Origin: Euborellia annulipes
Lineage: Eukaryota > Arthropoda > Insecta > Dermaptera > Anisolabididae
Assembly (NCBI GenBank): GCA_023213315.1
Contig: JAKCPI010006242.1
Location: 124,001-188,000, forward strand
Length of the DNA stretch: 64,000 bases
Direction of reading: 5' to 3'
Shown here one piece after another: positions 33,112 through 44,641 of the stretch. Both the position numbers and the translations under genes were made by a program. The notes under the pieces are model-generated. The model worked only from the letters and a program-made list of their open reading frames with translations, made no database searches and was not told the DNA's origin. The stretch's first letter is position 1, and each line of letters begins with the position of its first letter.

Positions 33112-33929
33112 TGTGTGTGTGTGTTCAATTTTAAGCATGAAGGAATTGAGCTATGAGGCTGAAATTTTATATTTAAGTTAAACACCCCCGGGACCGACAA
33201 AATAAGCTTTTAATCAAAATCGGCCAAAAAGTACTAGTACTTTACTGATGTACTTTTTCAGTTTTTTTCGATTTTCTCAAAATTCGCTCTAACGATTTTG
33301 ATTAAAATTCAAAAATCAATTATTTTTTAGATGCTCTTTCAAATGTATATTCTCGTTTTGCCCTCACACTTTACTCTTGTGCTTCATAGGAAAGATAGGA
33401 GAAATAAATGGTTGCCATGGTAACCGAATTTAAATCTTTTTCTTTTTATTAGATTAAAAATCAATTATTATTTAAACGCCCATTTTTTTTTCGGAGAAAA
33501 CATATCTCTCTCTCTCACAAAACTATCTTCTCTCTTTCTACGCGTTTTAAATTTTTCTACCTTATCTTCGCATTTGGCCAATGTTAATTTCCTATAGGGA
33601 TTTGTATGTTAATTTCGATTCAAAAGGGGGTCCCCTTTGGAACTTTTTACGCATTTAAAATTTTTTTTTCCAATTCTTATGAAATTTTGTATTTATTTAC
33701 GAATCTATATTGTGTATAAAATGTCCAAATATGAGATTAAAATTTTGAAAAATAACCATAGTTTATTTCAAGCAATCAACATTTAAAATGCAAGTTTGAA
33801 ACTAAGGTGCTATGGGAAACTAAATATATCTCGACACAAAAAATCTGGTGTGACCAGCACAGTGCGCAACTTTCTCTTACCGAAGGGTAAGAGAAAGTTG
33901 TGTGCTGTGCGCCAGTCACACCAGATTTT
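32915..33929 (+). repeat. CTGGTG element, complete, long subfamily
   Basis: Starts ACTTTCTCTTACCTATG and ends with a full hairpin at 33843-33929. A CTGT microsatellite of about 13 units lies at 33057-33110. The long-subfamily module runs about 33430-33830 ('tttctttttattagatt', 'gggatttgtatgttaattt', 'aactaaggtgctatgggaaa'). It is inverted relative to 30395-31432, so the reverse transcriptase 3' half lies between two inverted copies. Confidence 0.92.
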
Positions 33930-33934
33930 TAATT

Positions 33935-34565
33935 CTTAAAATCTTAAAAAAATTTACTTATTGGAACGTTTATGCCTAAACTCACTACCATGCTGATCTA
34001 ATAGGTACTAATCTCTGACGATCCGAACAAAACTAAAGTCAAAGATATCATTTGTTTATTAAAATTTGCATCAAGTTTATCAATTCTGTAAATGTCAATA
34101 CTTCTGCTATTCTGACAGAAGATAGTTGAGTAACGAAATTTTTTGAAATACACTTCTCTTACGGAAATAATAATATAACTAATTAAATTTGAGTCGTTCA
34201 ACATCTAGATCAAATCGAATCTGAAATCACTGTGCTTCCGTTCTAACATAATATTGGCTGCGTTCAACTGAGATATTTTTGTATAAAGATTTTGATGATA
34301 ATTTCATATACCGGGAAAAGAAAAATTATAAATAAGAAAAATATACAGATAATAACATAGAGTTTAAATTTTAAAATATTTTATATATTCTTTAATTTTT
34401 ATTCCTTTGGGATCATCCGAACCCACTCGGAAAAAATTTTCTGGCTACGCTCTTTAGGGAGCACAATACATCATTAAGGTCGCAGTCCAGAGAAACCATA
34501 ACATCAATAAATCAATCAGTAGAACCTATTTTATAATGGGGAATGAAGATATCAGCCAAATTGCA
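33935..34565. other. AT-rich stretch, nothing recognised
   Basis: No supported gene. 'ctggctacgctctttaggg' near 34441 vaguely resembles the CTGGCTACGCCC hAT-like end but has no partner. Confidence 0.3.
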
Positions 34566-34590
34566 ATGTTCCAGGTTTAATAACTCCCAG

Positions 34591-34635
34591 AATAAGATGT
34601 TTCGACTTGAATTTATTTGAAAAACTTCAGTTATT
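34591..34635 (-). ncRNA. Hammerhead-like motif, mutated core
   Basis: Minus strand: CUGAAGU (A9 changed to U), GAAA at 34603-34600, then CAUC. Stem I UUAUU/AAUAA of five pairs is intact. Probably inactive. Confidence 0.5.
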
Positions 34636-34855
34636 GAGAATTATACACATAATGCAAAGCGCACATGGGATTGAACCAGGATTTGTCAATAATAAAATAT
34701 ATTTGCTTCATACAAATTTATATCGTTCCTCAGATCAGATTCATCTCTGATTTTAGGCACAGAAACCCTATAATTTTGTATGAAGCATATAAATTTTATT
34801 ATTGACAAATCCTGGTTCAATCATATGTGCTCTTTGCAATATGTGTATAATTTCC

Positions 34856-34900
34856 AATAACTAAAGAAGGCCAAATAAATTCAGGCCGAAACGTTTTATT
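34856..34900 (+). ncRNA. Hammerhead-like motif, mutated core
   Basis: CUAAAGA at 34861-34867 (G5 changed to A), stem II GGCC/GGCC, GAAA at 34888-34891, CGUU, and stem I AATAA (34856-34860) pairing with TTATT (34896-34900). Only the G5 change speaks against activity. Confidence 0.6.
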
Positions 34901-34929
34901 CTGGGAGTTGTATTGAACCTCAAGCATTT

Positions 34930-36755
34930 CAATTTCTTCATCCCTCAATTATAATTACATCACAGCCACAACTCGAAGCAATTAGAACCTATTTTATTTT
35001 TTTATCTATGATCCGAACCCGAATATCTTACCCCTAAATCAAGAACTTCTGTATGAAATTATTTAAATAGAAATATTTTAAATGGGTGGGATTGGAGCAA
35101 AAGTTGACAAAATTTAAAAAAAAAAATTTGACTAGTGAAAAAGTATGTGAAAACTGTCCTTCGGTAGATATCTAAACCTATAGACTACCATAATATTATT
35201 CAAAGGATCATCCATCAAAATCTCGCAAAGTCAAATTTGATATAATTACAATATCACTATGACTTGGTTGTTAACAAAAATAAAGAATAAATGATAGTTA
35301 AAAGAAAATAGAAAAAGCAGAAAAATAAATTGAATCAGAATGAAATGTAGATCAGAATCAGGAAATAGAATTTCTCTAGAATCTTCATATTTTTATTTGA
35401 AAAAAGACATTTGATTCCCATGACATTTAAGTTAGTGGTTAAATGAATGAAAAAGATGGGAATAATAAGAATGAAAACGAAGGCAAAAAAAGCCATGATG
35501 TTTACCTGAATGGACCCTGTCGGTTTCGAGATTCGCCTTCGAAGGTCACACTAACTTTTGCTTATATTTCTCAAGTGGCCAAAACCCAATTTCCTTTATA
35601 GAAACGAAGTGATTTCAAGTGGCAACACGATGATAAATCTTTCATGGATATTTTTAAAGAATCTTTACTTGAATTATTTGAATTAAACTTTGGCAAGCGA
35701 GATTCATTGATAATAAATTTAAAAGAAAAAAATTTATTACTAATTCTTAAAAAAAAAAGTTCATGTTTAATAGATTGTTCATTTACCAAACGACAATTTT
35801 TTACTTTTTTCTTCTCAAACAAAAGTTTTTTAATATTATGAATAGAACAATTTTGTATATGGATATTATTTCAACTATAGTTAATAGATCAAGGAAATAA
35901 AAACAAAAAATAAAATTTATTTGATATCTGTATTTCATAAATCCTTTGCTGAATTCAATAGTGGCATAACTCAAAAATAATGGCTATTCCAAAAAAAAAA
36001 AATCGCGAAATACTAAAGTTTCTATAGCATTTAGAACGTTGTTATGGTGCTCGCCAGGAAGTAATTCTACAAGTTTCGGCTGTGTCCCCATAAATGAAGA
36101 CATAAAACGTGAATCCCTGTTTTGTCCACCTACCCGGTTTTATCCGACTTGTCCCTATATCTGAAGTAATTTCGTATAAATAAGTAAAAAAAAAAAAAAT
36201 AGATCAGTTGAAAAGATGAAAAAAATATATAGTAAGTAATTTTGTAAAATTCTTTTATGAGAAATTTTAATTAAACAAAAAATATCTTGAGGATAAATAC
36301 ACCAGCCTTGATGATCCACTCTCAATTTTATTTTTCGGACATCTCGACAGGCACCACACCTGTGTATTTATCCTCAAGATTCTTGTGTATTTCGTCAAGG
36401 GATAATTGTCCAAATTAACATTATATAATTTCAGGTTGTAGGTATATCTTATTGAGCTGTGAATTGGATAAGAAAAAAAAAAAAATGGAGGTCTCCTTAT
36501 AGACCAATAATAATCCATATTTATAGTAGAGTATTTACATAAAATATTAGATGCCTTTAAAAATATTAATTAAAAAAAAATTTCAATTAAAACTTGTTTA
36601 TTTTCTTCCTCTAAAATGTCGCTCCATATTTGGCCTCCTCTTCCTGTTTCAACGCAATCCAAGTCAAATACATGTAATTAATATAAAAAGCAAACGTGTG
36701 GGGGTCGTGGGACCCCCGCCAGAAACGAAGTACCTCACCCCTTTTCTTCAACTGC
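34930..36755. other. AT-rich stretch with a small hairpin, no gene recognised
   Basis: ATCTTGAGGATAAATACAC at about 36281 is inverted as GTGTATTTATCCTCAAGAT at about 36361, a perfect 19-base arm hairpin with a loop of about 60 bases. The paired frames at 35571-35841 and the minus frame 36267-36518 are unrecognised and of A/T-codon composition. Confidence 0.4.
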
Positions 36756-36760
36756 GAATA

Positions 36761-37050
36761 TTTTTTTTTTTTTTTTTGGAATGGGTGCATAAGGTCCGAA
36801 GACCTATAATGACCAGTGGTCACATGCAGTTAGGAAGAAATTAAAAAAAAGAAGCATATATGGGGAACTCAACTACGGGAACTGAGAAGATGCCTGTTGA
36901 GATTAGACTTGAAAGTCTGAAGATTGTAGGTTTTGGGGAAGATAGACGCAGGGAGCTTGTTCCAATCACGGGAGGTCATGGGGACAAAGGAAGATTGGAA
37001 TTGACTAGCTCTGTTAGTCGTGATCTGAACAGCATAGGGATGCTGGGACG
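36761..37050 (-). pseudogene. Non-LTR retrotransposon 3' end, inverse copy
   Basis: Minus-strand relative of 31930-32200: the poly-A (T-run at 36761-36777), GGTCTTCGGACCTTATGCACC, and the coding end with a fast match to the R-D-W-N-K-L-P region. The copy is truncated at its 5' side near 37050, as usual for target-primed insertions. Confidence 0.85.
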
Positions 37051-37059
37051 ATTTAATTT

Positions 37060-39070
37060 AATTTAATATTAATATTATTTAAAATTTGTTTTTCTTTTTT
37101 AAATAATATAGAAAGAAAGAAAGAAAATCCTCTAGAGCTGGTGGGGGGAGGGAGGGGTAGGCGTGGTGGCCTCGCCAAGGTTTTGGCTAGCCTTTCTCAG
37201 CCGGCGGTCGGGCGCTGTAACGCTTTTTTGTTACTGCTATTTTTTGTTACATGACGTTTTCTTCCAATTCACTCTACCGTAAGCCGCATAAACGAACTTC
37301 GTTCTAAAATCTTTAAAAGATTCAAAATAAGGACTAAAAGTTCAATTAAAAGATGTACATGAGACAATTACAAACTTTTCCAACTTTTACCTTTGAGTTT
37401 TGAGATTTTTATGAAATTATTTATCAATAGTTTTATATTAAAAATTAAAAAAGAATGTTAAAATATGGGTTAATTTAAGATTTTCTTTTAAAATTTTAAA
37501 ATTTATCTAGAGAAAATAAATTTTTTAACAAAATAACGACAAAGAAAGTGTGTCAGTAAAGCCAGAGATTTTTTAAAAATTAAATTAATTAAATAACTTA
37601 ATTGCTTATTAATATCTTTTTGAGCTCTAAAATTATTTAATCAAGATAAAAATAAATTTACAAATTCACTCTCATTAAGCTTCCTTTGCAGTTTATTGTA
37701 CTGGCTTATTGTAAAAAAAATGTCCTTTTAAGAGAAATGAACTTGTATAATTAATAATAATTACGTTTTAAATAAAAAGCGTTATTCACAAAGGGAAAAG
37801 TATTATCTCTCGTATTTTAATAATTTTTCATCATTATTTCATAGAAAAGTTTTTCTCTACTTTTTTTTGTATTAATATTTATTTTTTTTATACGGATAAA
37901 TTATAATCGACATTTTAAATTGGTGCGAGTTCAAATACGCGAATATTTTTTTTTTAAATATGCATTCAAAAAATTTATTTTTTACTTTTAGTACAATGAA
38001 GTTTTATTAAATGGGAACTAGATAGATATATTTGCACTGCGAGTTTCCTTAAACAATTTATTTATTCAACGATTGTTTTAATATTCTAGAAAATCTTTAT
38101 AAAATGGCAAATATTTCTTAAATCTCCATCTATTTTATGTTTCCAATTGAATTTAAAAGAAATTGCTGACCCAATTCCTTTTATTTGCGATAATACTACT
38201 GCAATGTCTTTAAGCCATCAGGAACAGTTAATGAAAGCTGTCGTTGCCACCGATGACGAGATATTTTTGGAAAAACAAGAAAATATTGTGTAGAATAGAA
38301 CAAAGACTGACTATGAAAGCGAATAAAAAGAAAAAAATATTATGTTTACTTGAAAGACTTCAAAAAAAAAAAGTATCTTTGATAAATATGCTTGTTTTGT
38401 TTAATTCTCTTTCTTTGTTGAAAAAATTAGTAATATAGTTGTTCTATCAATCAACATTTGATTTTATAGATGTTTCCTTATTGAAATGGTAAGGTTAGTA
38501 ATAGATGTTTAAATTTTGGAAATTAATTTTAGACAATAAGCAGCCGGTTCAACAGACGAGTTTTCTCTGCGATTAAATCTTATATTAAATCTAATCAAAG
38601 ATGAAATTTATAACATCAATCGCAACAAAACAAAAATTATATATAAAAATAAATGAAGGTAGTTTTTACCAAAGTGTTGAATTCTAAACCAAAGCAAATT
38701 AGCTATCAAAATGTAAGAATATTATTAAAATTGATATACACAAGATGAAGGGGCAGTGGAAGGCAGGGACGTTGCCAGAGGAGAGAATATGGGGCTTCCC
38801 CTGAAATGCGAAAAAATTAATCACCTTGAGTTTTAATTTTTGAATTATAAACCTAAAATTATTTTATTAATACTAAATAATGCATAGATTAATTTGCAAT
38901 CATGTGTCAAGAGACTTTAAAACATTTTTACAAATATAATTGGACATAAAATTTTGAAATAATAATTTTTTATATTTTATTGTTTATTCTCTAAATTAGT
39001 CGTATTTATAGAAATAATTTATGAATATCTGCAATAATTACAGTTTTTACTTACACAATTGATAAAAAAA
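37060..39070. other. AT-rich stretch, one GC-richer patch
   Basis: 37130-37230 is GC-rich ('ctctagagctggtgggggg', 'ctcagccggcggtcgggcgc') and of unknown origin. The remainder is A/T-rich with no supported gene. A CAGGGACGTTGCCAGAGG word near 38765 looks like a solitary miniature-element end. Confidence 0.4.
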
Positions 39071-39183
39071 ATGATATATAATCTAATCAAAACAATTTAA
39101 ATGAGAAAAACTTTAATGTTAATTTTCTCAAATCTCGATTCCTGGCGCTTGACACACAATTGCGTAACAGAGTCCATATATAT
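39071..39183. mobile_element. Half copy of the GTCAAGCGCCA element
   Basis: Matches the left arm of 5888-6150 in inverse: 'aatctaatcaaaacaattt', 'ttaatgttaattttctcaaa', TGGCGCTTGACACACAATTG, GTCCATATATA. It abuts a CTGGTG end fragment (39184-39230, ending GGTAAGAGAACGT). Confidence 0.75.
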
Positions 39184-39230
39184 TGGCCTATATATGTATA
39201 TTAACATATACATATAGGTAAGAGAACGTA
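39184..39230 (-). repeat. CTGGTG element, ACTTTCTC-end scrap
   Basis: 'ggcctatatatgtatatt' then 'acatataggtaagagaacgt', matching the terminal about 45 bases of the copy at 8350-8396. Confidence 0.7.
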
Positions 39231-39716
39231 AAAACATAGGCTATCCTAAACAAGTTAACGTTTAAAATTAGGGGACGCCATTTTATAAAACATCCCTGAT
39301 GATGGCGGCTTTCTTCCTAGCTTCCAGCCTAAAGTCGTTTTATTTCGAATTAATATTTGATTAACTTAGGAGGGGAGAGGGGATTTTAGATCGAGACAAG
39401 AAAACCCCCAGCTGTATCATTTCATTTAAACAAAGCCAAGTAAGGGTGTAACTCGGATGGGTGGCCCTTTGGGACACTCTTGTAAAAGGTCTCCAGAAGG
39501 CAATTAAGTTATAACAAGATATCGACGTCTAAATACATTTGTAAATGTGAATGGACTCCATTAGAAATTAAATCCAGCTCTAATGCATACAATGGCAAAA
39601 AGACATGGAATCTCTTAATAATCCTTTGTCCAAAATGAACTTTTAAGCAACAGAAATAAATTAAATAATATTAAAAAATATTTTTTTGTTTTTGCTTTCT
39701 GTATACTGTAAAAAAA

Positions 39717-39797
39717 AATCAGGTGTGACTGGTCGCACAGCATACAACTTTCTTTCTCTTACCTTCGGTAATCGAAAGTTGTGTTCTGTGCTTAGTA
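39717..39797. repeat. Solo CTGGTG hairpin
   Basis: Left arm AATCAGGTGTGACTGGTCGC, centre TTACCTTCGGTAA with an extra CTTT, right arm up to GTTCTGTGCTTAG, where the terminal CACACCAGATTT is lost. Confidence 0.75.
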
Positions 39798-39892
39798 ATT
39801 TTCGTTAAGTTGTAATTTTAGAAAACAGTTTGGGATTAATAGAATTAAGTCAAATTAAGAAGCTTAAAAAATTAAGGCCTTCTTAACAAAGT

Positions 39893-39985
39893 AAGTAGTA
39901 GAGATAGTAAAGGCGTCGTACAAGTTCATATATGAAGGGAAGAAACCAAGAGTTCGAGTTCAAATCCCTCGAGGGACAAATTTTT
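39893..39985 (+). mobile_element. tRNA-like SINE head
   Basis: A box A-like TAGTAGAGATAGTAAAGG and a clear box B-like GAGTTCGAGTTCAAATCCC, followed by a T-run. No family body recognised. Confidence 0.45.
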
Positions 39986-40090
39986 TTTCCTCACTCGTGC
40001 CAAATTGCTTTCTAAAATTAAAACACATTTTCACTCTAATTTTCAAACGGTTTTGCCAAGATTTACTAAATTTACTATGTTTTTGTTTAT

Positions 40091-40472
40091 GGGCCATTCA
40101 TTAATTACGTAAGGACAATTTTAGTCATTTTTGACCCTCCCCCCCTACCCTTATGTAAGTATACATAAGATTTCTCGAACCCCCCTCCCTTTCTTACGTA
40201 AGACTTTATCTCGCTCTAATCTTATCAGTTATTTGTTTTTTTTTTTCAATAAGCAATAAAAATTATTAAAATAGAATTTAAATTACATTGTACACTATAA
40301 AATAAAGGAAACTATTGGGAATCCAAAATGAAATTAGATTCTTTGTATTGAATTTTGATTTAAAAAGTATTACTTAAGAATAAGTTTTACCACCCTCCCC
40401 CCTACATAAAGACATGTAGAGATTTAACCCCCCCTCCCCCTCAAGACCCTTACGTAATTAATGAATGGCCCC
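40091..40472. mobile_element. Miniature element with GGGCCATTCATTAATTACG ends
   Basis: Terminal inverted repeats of about 23 bases: GGGCCATTCATTAATTACG at the left, CGTAATTAATGAATGGCCCC at the right. Subterminal C-rich and TTACGTAAG words occur on both sides. TTAT flanks both ends (40087-40090, 40473-40476), a possible 4-base duplication. Non-coding. Confidence 0.85.
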
Positions 40473-40479
40473 TTATCTA

Positions 40480-42080
40480 ATTTGCTTCCTGCACAAAAAT
40501 TGTAAAATCATCAAAATTTGTTTTACACTGTAGGCAATCCAAATGACAAACTACTTATTTATTAATTTAAATTAAATAAATGTGAGGGCTGAATGACTGG
40601 GGTCTAAAATCGAAAAGAATAAATAGATTCTGTATAATAAATCATTAAATATATTTAGGTAAGATACATTTATTATATAAAACAGATTTGGTTTAAAATT
40701 TTTTTGACATCTACTAGTTTGTTTATCCGAAAGTTGATTATAGGGCAAACTTCTTTAACTAATTGGAGGTAGCTTTATAAGTATTTTATTTACGCTATAT
40801 ATGTTTTTTGAAAGGATGTGAAATTATTTTAATAAAGTTTTTTTTTTTTTGTAGCTAAATGCTGACGTATTTTTTTTTTTAACTTTAATATCAGTTGAAA
40901 TTAATGAAAAACCTAAAACGAGCTGTTTTGATTAAAAAGTTCTAACTATAATATACTTGTATAAAGGATCATACGGTGTCTCTGAACTAATTATATCTTG
41001 CCTAAAGCGGCTTTAAAATATTGAGTTAAATGTTTACGAGAACTAGGTAGTGAATTTTAATATTTTCCAGAAACTGAAAATTAGAATAAACAAGAAATTT
41101 TACGTATAATGAAGAAGCTCGCGTCAGCATAAGAATTATAAAAAAAAAATTTTGGAATAAAGCAAATTCTATTTAAAGTAATTTTTTTTTTTTTTTTCTG
41201 GAAATCAGCTATATTGAGTTATTAAATATAACTTATGATAGTGAACAAATTCAAATTTTAATAGACAATTAAAAAAGACATGCTGAAGCACAAAATCACA
41301 AATTCTCCTAATAGTTATATACATTCTAGGATTTAAGTATTTTTGTGTAGCTTTACTAATTATTAATTAATTAATCCTCGAATTTCAGGAGAAACTAAGT
41401 TCATTTGTTCGTTAACTGATACAATCAACCAAGAAGTTTGTTGGAGAACTGGTAAAAATATATTGTGAGGAATGTGGTATTGTCAGTTTCAATATTAACC
41501 GCCATCCTAGAGAGAAGAGCTGTGAAGTTAGACAACCAGAAGGCTACTGTTGCCTCAAAAATCTGTAATATTAAAAAAAAAAGTTTATTTATTTTAGAAA
41601 TATTTATGAATTCTAAACTATTCCATTTGAATGTTAATATTTATAAAGCACTACTCAATGAGAACTTTTTGATTTGTCTTCTTTGTTTCTTATTCTAATT
41701 TTATGAAATTCAAAATATAGTTTAACAGACTTATATAAAATAATAAAATAAATTTTGATATTAACAATGTTTGTAGAAGGGTAAGTGCACTTTTTGTTAT
41801 TTGACTGATTACACTACTCGACAAGAAAAAAAAAGCCTTCATATTCATAAATAAAATGACCTCCTGAATCCAAATAAGACCTCCGTTTTACCCCACCACG
41901 TACCGTTTTCTGGGGACCGTTCCCTACTTATTTCCATCCATTTTCGATAATCTTAGAGCCATGAATTAAATTTGGAGGGATGAAAAAGAATATTTTGGCC
42001 TTAACATTTCTTCAGAAGATCTAGAGAGGTGAAAAGTTCAAAAACTTGAACATTTGGTTCCAAAGTGGATGTGGGGGAAG
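40480..42080. other. AT-rich stretch, no gene recognised
   Basis: Only short A/T-codon frames. The ORF at 41465-41698 is unrecognised. Confidence 0.35.
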
Positions 42081-42085
42081 ATTTT

Positions 42086-42633
42086 GTCCCTCAAATTGCA
42101 AAAAAATCATTAAAAATGATCGATTTTTTCTGTTTTTTTTTCGCAGTTTTTTCACTGATTTTCTACATATTCCAGCTAACAGACCTCCCTCACCCTTCTT
42201 TAAACATCCCTCAACAAAAAAAAATATACAGGATAAAACGGGTGAAGCGTGTGAAGCCCTCGCAAGGAGATGAAAGCTTCACAGCTCTACGTTGCAATGT
42301 CGGTCGAATTCTCAAATATGCGGTTATAATTATCTTTTTTTTTTTTTTGGGCGGACCTTTACAAATTTAAAATTATATATACACATTCTTTTATGTTCTT
42401 CAATATTTGCGAATTTGACCAAATGTGCAGCGGGGAGTTGTGAATCTTACATCTTCTTGCGAGGGCTTAGGAATCGCTCACACCTGACTCGCTTTATCCT
42501 ATATATTTTTTTTTTGTTGAGGGATGTTTAAGGAAGGATGATGGAGGTCTGTTAGCTGGAATATGTAGATCAGTGAAAAAACTGCGAAAAAAAAAATTGA
42601 TAATTTTTAATTAATTTTTTCCAATTTGAGGGA
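42086..42633. mobile_element. Foldback element with arms of about 200 bases
   Basis: Left arm 42086-42286 and right arm 42429-42633 are inverse: TCCCTCAAATTGC opposite AATTTGAGGGA, 'ttccagctaacagacctcc' opposite 'ggaggtctgttagctggaa', 'catccctcaac' opposite 'gttgagggatg', 'gaagccctcgcaaggag' opposite 'cttgcgagggctta'. The unpaired loop is about 140 bases. Overlapping frames (42046-42531) come from the arms and are not credible genes. Confidence 0.85.
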
Positions 42634-42649
42634 TAGTAATAAAAATTAT

Positions 42650-43290
42650 TTTTATTTTATAAATTTATAGAAATTAAATATTTTTCATGGGAAAATAACT
42701 ATGTATTTTAACGAGTTATATCTATATACATAACTAATCACCATCCTTCTCTCGTTTTTCAATGGCCATTATTTTATTTTATGTCGAACATATAAAATAT
42801 GCACGAAGGAAATTTATATATAGGCTATATGGTTGATGAAGTGAATGGGAATTTCACCCACGCAGAGCACATGTAGTCCTTGGAAAAACGAGGCTTATCT
42901 TGTGACTTATGATGATTTTTACGTTTTTTTTTTTTTTTTTTTAATACGCTTTAATTTTCTAACTATATTTTCTCTCTGCTACACCTAATCTCTATTCAAT
43001 TTATATTGCATCAAAAATGACAGCCAGATTAAAACAAAATAATAATTAAAAAAAAAAAAAAAAAATTACAATAAATTTGCTAAAGAGTAAAAAAGAAAAA
43101 TTATCGAAAAATTTAGATGTTGATTAATAAAATCATCTAATTCTACAGAAAATTCTGACTCTATATTGTAAGAAGTAAAGATGGACACAACTTAATGAAA
43201 ATTCATTTTTTTCATACCACTACATTTTTGTTTAGTCTCTCTAGTCTAAACGTTTGTTAAAAAAATGAAAATATGGGGATTGACTTCCCC
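42650..43290. other. AT-rich stretch, nothing recognised
   Basis: Long T-run near 42927-42942 and A-run near 43048-43065. No gene. Confidence 0.35.
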
Positions 43291-43295
43291 GAGAC

Positions 43296-43867
43296 TTTCT
43301 CGTATGTTCTTTTGGAATTACGTCTGGGTGTGTGTGTAAACACGATTGCTTAAAAACCAAAGCAGCTTTGTGAAACAAATTCATTTGTTTATATTTACCC
43401 TTTTTTAATGACACCTGTATGATTTTGTTTTGATTTTTTTATCAAAATTAACGAATATTTTCTATTTCTTCTTTGATTATTTCAAAAACTATTCAGTTTT
43501 CGAAAAAATGTCAAAGAATAAAAACTTTTTAAAATAGAGTATTTTATCATAATATAACAAAAAAATTGAAAATTTCAAAATTTTTGAAAAAAACTTTTTA
43601 AGTAAAGTACTACTTCCAAGTGACGTATTTACTCCAAAAGTTGATAGAAATCTACAATTTTAGTGTAAGGAGCATATACCAAATTTCATCGATCTAGCTG
43701 CTTTGGTTTTTAAGCAATCGTGTTTACACACACACACACACACACACAGACATAATGCCAAAAATGGTTTTTTGGACTCAGGGAGGTCTAAAACGTGGAG
43801 AAACATCAAAATCTCGAAGTCGAATTTTTTTACGATTACATAACTTTCTCTATACGAGAAAGTAAAA
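43296..43867. mobile_element. Palindromic relative of the CTGGTG family
   Basis: Starts ACTTTCTCGTATG and ends TATACGAGAAAGT. The inner arms are also inverse ('taaacacgattgcttaaaaa' opposite 'tttaagcaatcgtgtttac'), with GT/CA runs in matching places. The right half includes blocks of the CTGGTG family ('atggttttttggactcaggg', 'acatcaaaatctcg'). It looks like a distant family in which both ends are ACTTTCTC-type. Confidence 0.75.
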
Positions 43868-44097
43868 ACAACAAAATTTTAGGAGTTTAAGTTAATGGTG
43901 AAAATAATTTTTTATAACATAAACCAAATATTAAGACTATCCCCCCCCCCCCTGTCACTGTTTGACATAGAGAAAAATAACATTTTTGATATGTAAAATT
44001 CCTCGGGACTGACTTAATAAAAACTAAATAATATATCCTTCTTTACAATTTATAAATATCATAACTTAATACATAACAACATACATAACTTAATACA

Positions 44098-44641
44098 GAG
44101 GCGTAGCCAGAATTTTTTTTTGGGAGGGGGTTCAAGACAGAATTTGCCCCCCCCTCACCCACCAGTAATGATGCAGTATAAGAAGTCTAATGAAATAAAT
44201 CAATTTTAAAAGTTATATGTTTTAAATATAATAATTTGCTACAGGAAATATATTCCAAAAATTAGTAAGATTTAACTATTCTACGGATAAAATTAGTGAT
44301 ACTAAGAAAATTATTTTCTTTTTACTTTCTCTTATAAATATATATATAGAAAGTATTGGATTCATGTAAAAAATTCGATTTCGAGATTTTGATGGATTAT
44401 ATTTGAGGTCACCTAAGTCAACACATAGTGTGTCTGCCTGTCTATATATCGAAGCAAAATATCTGGTGTGACAAGCACAGAACACAACTGGAAAGTTGTG
44501 TGCTATCCGACCAGTCACACCAGATTTTTTTTAATACAAGTGCCAAATTGCTAGAGCAAATTTTTTGTATTTTAAGAGCTTAAATAACTAGTCAACAAGT
44601 CATGACTTGGGGGTTTGAACCCCTCCCATGGCTAAGCCTAT
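44098..44641. mobile_element. hAT-like GGCGTAGCC element, hosting a CTGGTG insert
   Basis: Left 'gaggcgtagccagaatttt' with 'gggagggggttcaa'; right 'tttgaacccctcccatggct' and 'aagcctatg', inverse of the left. The small CTGGTG copy 44324-44528 lies inside. Target duplication not clear. Confidence 0.65.
44324..44528 (+). repeat. Miniature CTGGTG element with both ends
   Basis: ACTTTCTCTTATAAATATAT at the left and a complete hairpin (44460-44528; its centre is deleted so the arms meet at ACAACTGGAAAGTTGT) at the right, with only the 'gtattggattcatg' and 'gatttcgagattttgatgg' blocks between. This 205-base version keeps both termini, showing what is needed at the ends. Confidence 0.85.

Larger units (their letters stand above)
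34569..34926. mobile_element. Inverted-pair repeat carrying two hammerhead-like motifs
   Basis: Arms 34569-34720 and 34778-34926 are inverse to each other ('taactcccagaataa' opposite 'ttattctgggagttg'; 'gaaccaggatttgtcaata' opposite 'tattgacaaatcctggttc'), with a loop of about 55 bases. Each arm holds a diverged hammerhead motif at its outer side. Confidence 0.7.

Noticed and set aside
36281..36380. Small perfect hairpin as a microRNA precursor
   Set aside because: 19-base arms with a loop of about 60 bases; too long a loop for a typical insect precursor and no expression evidence.
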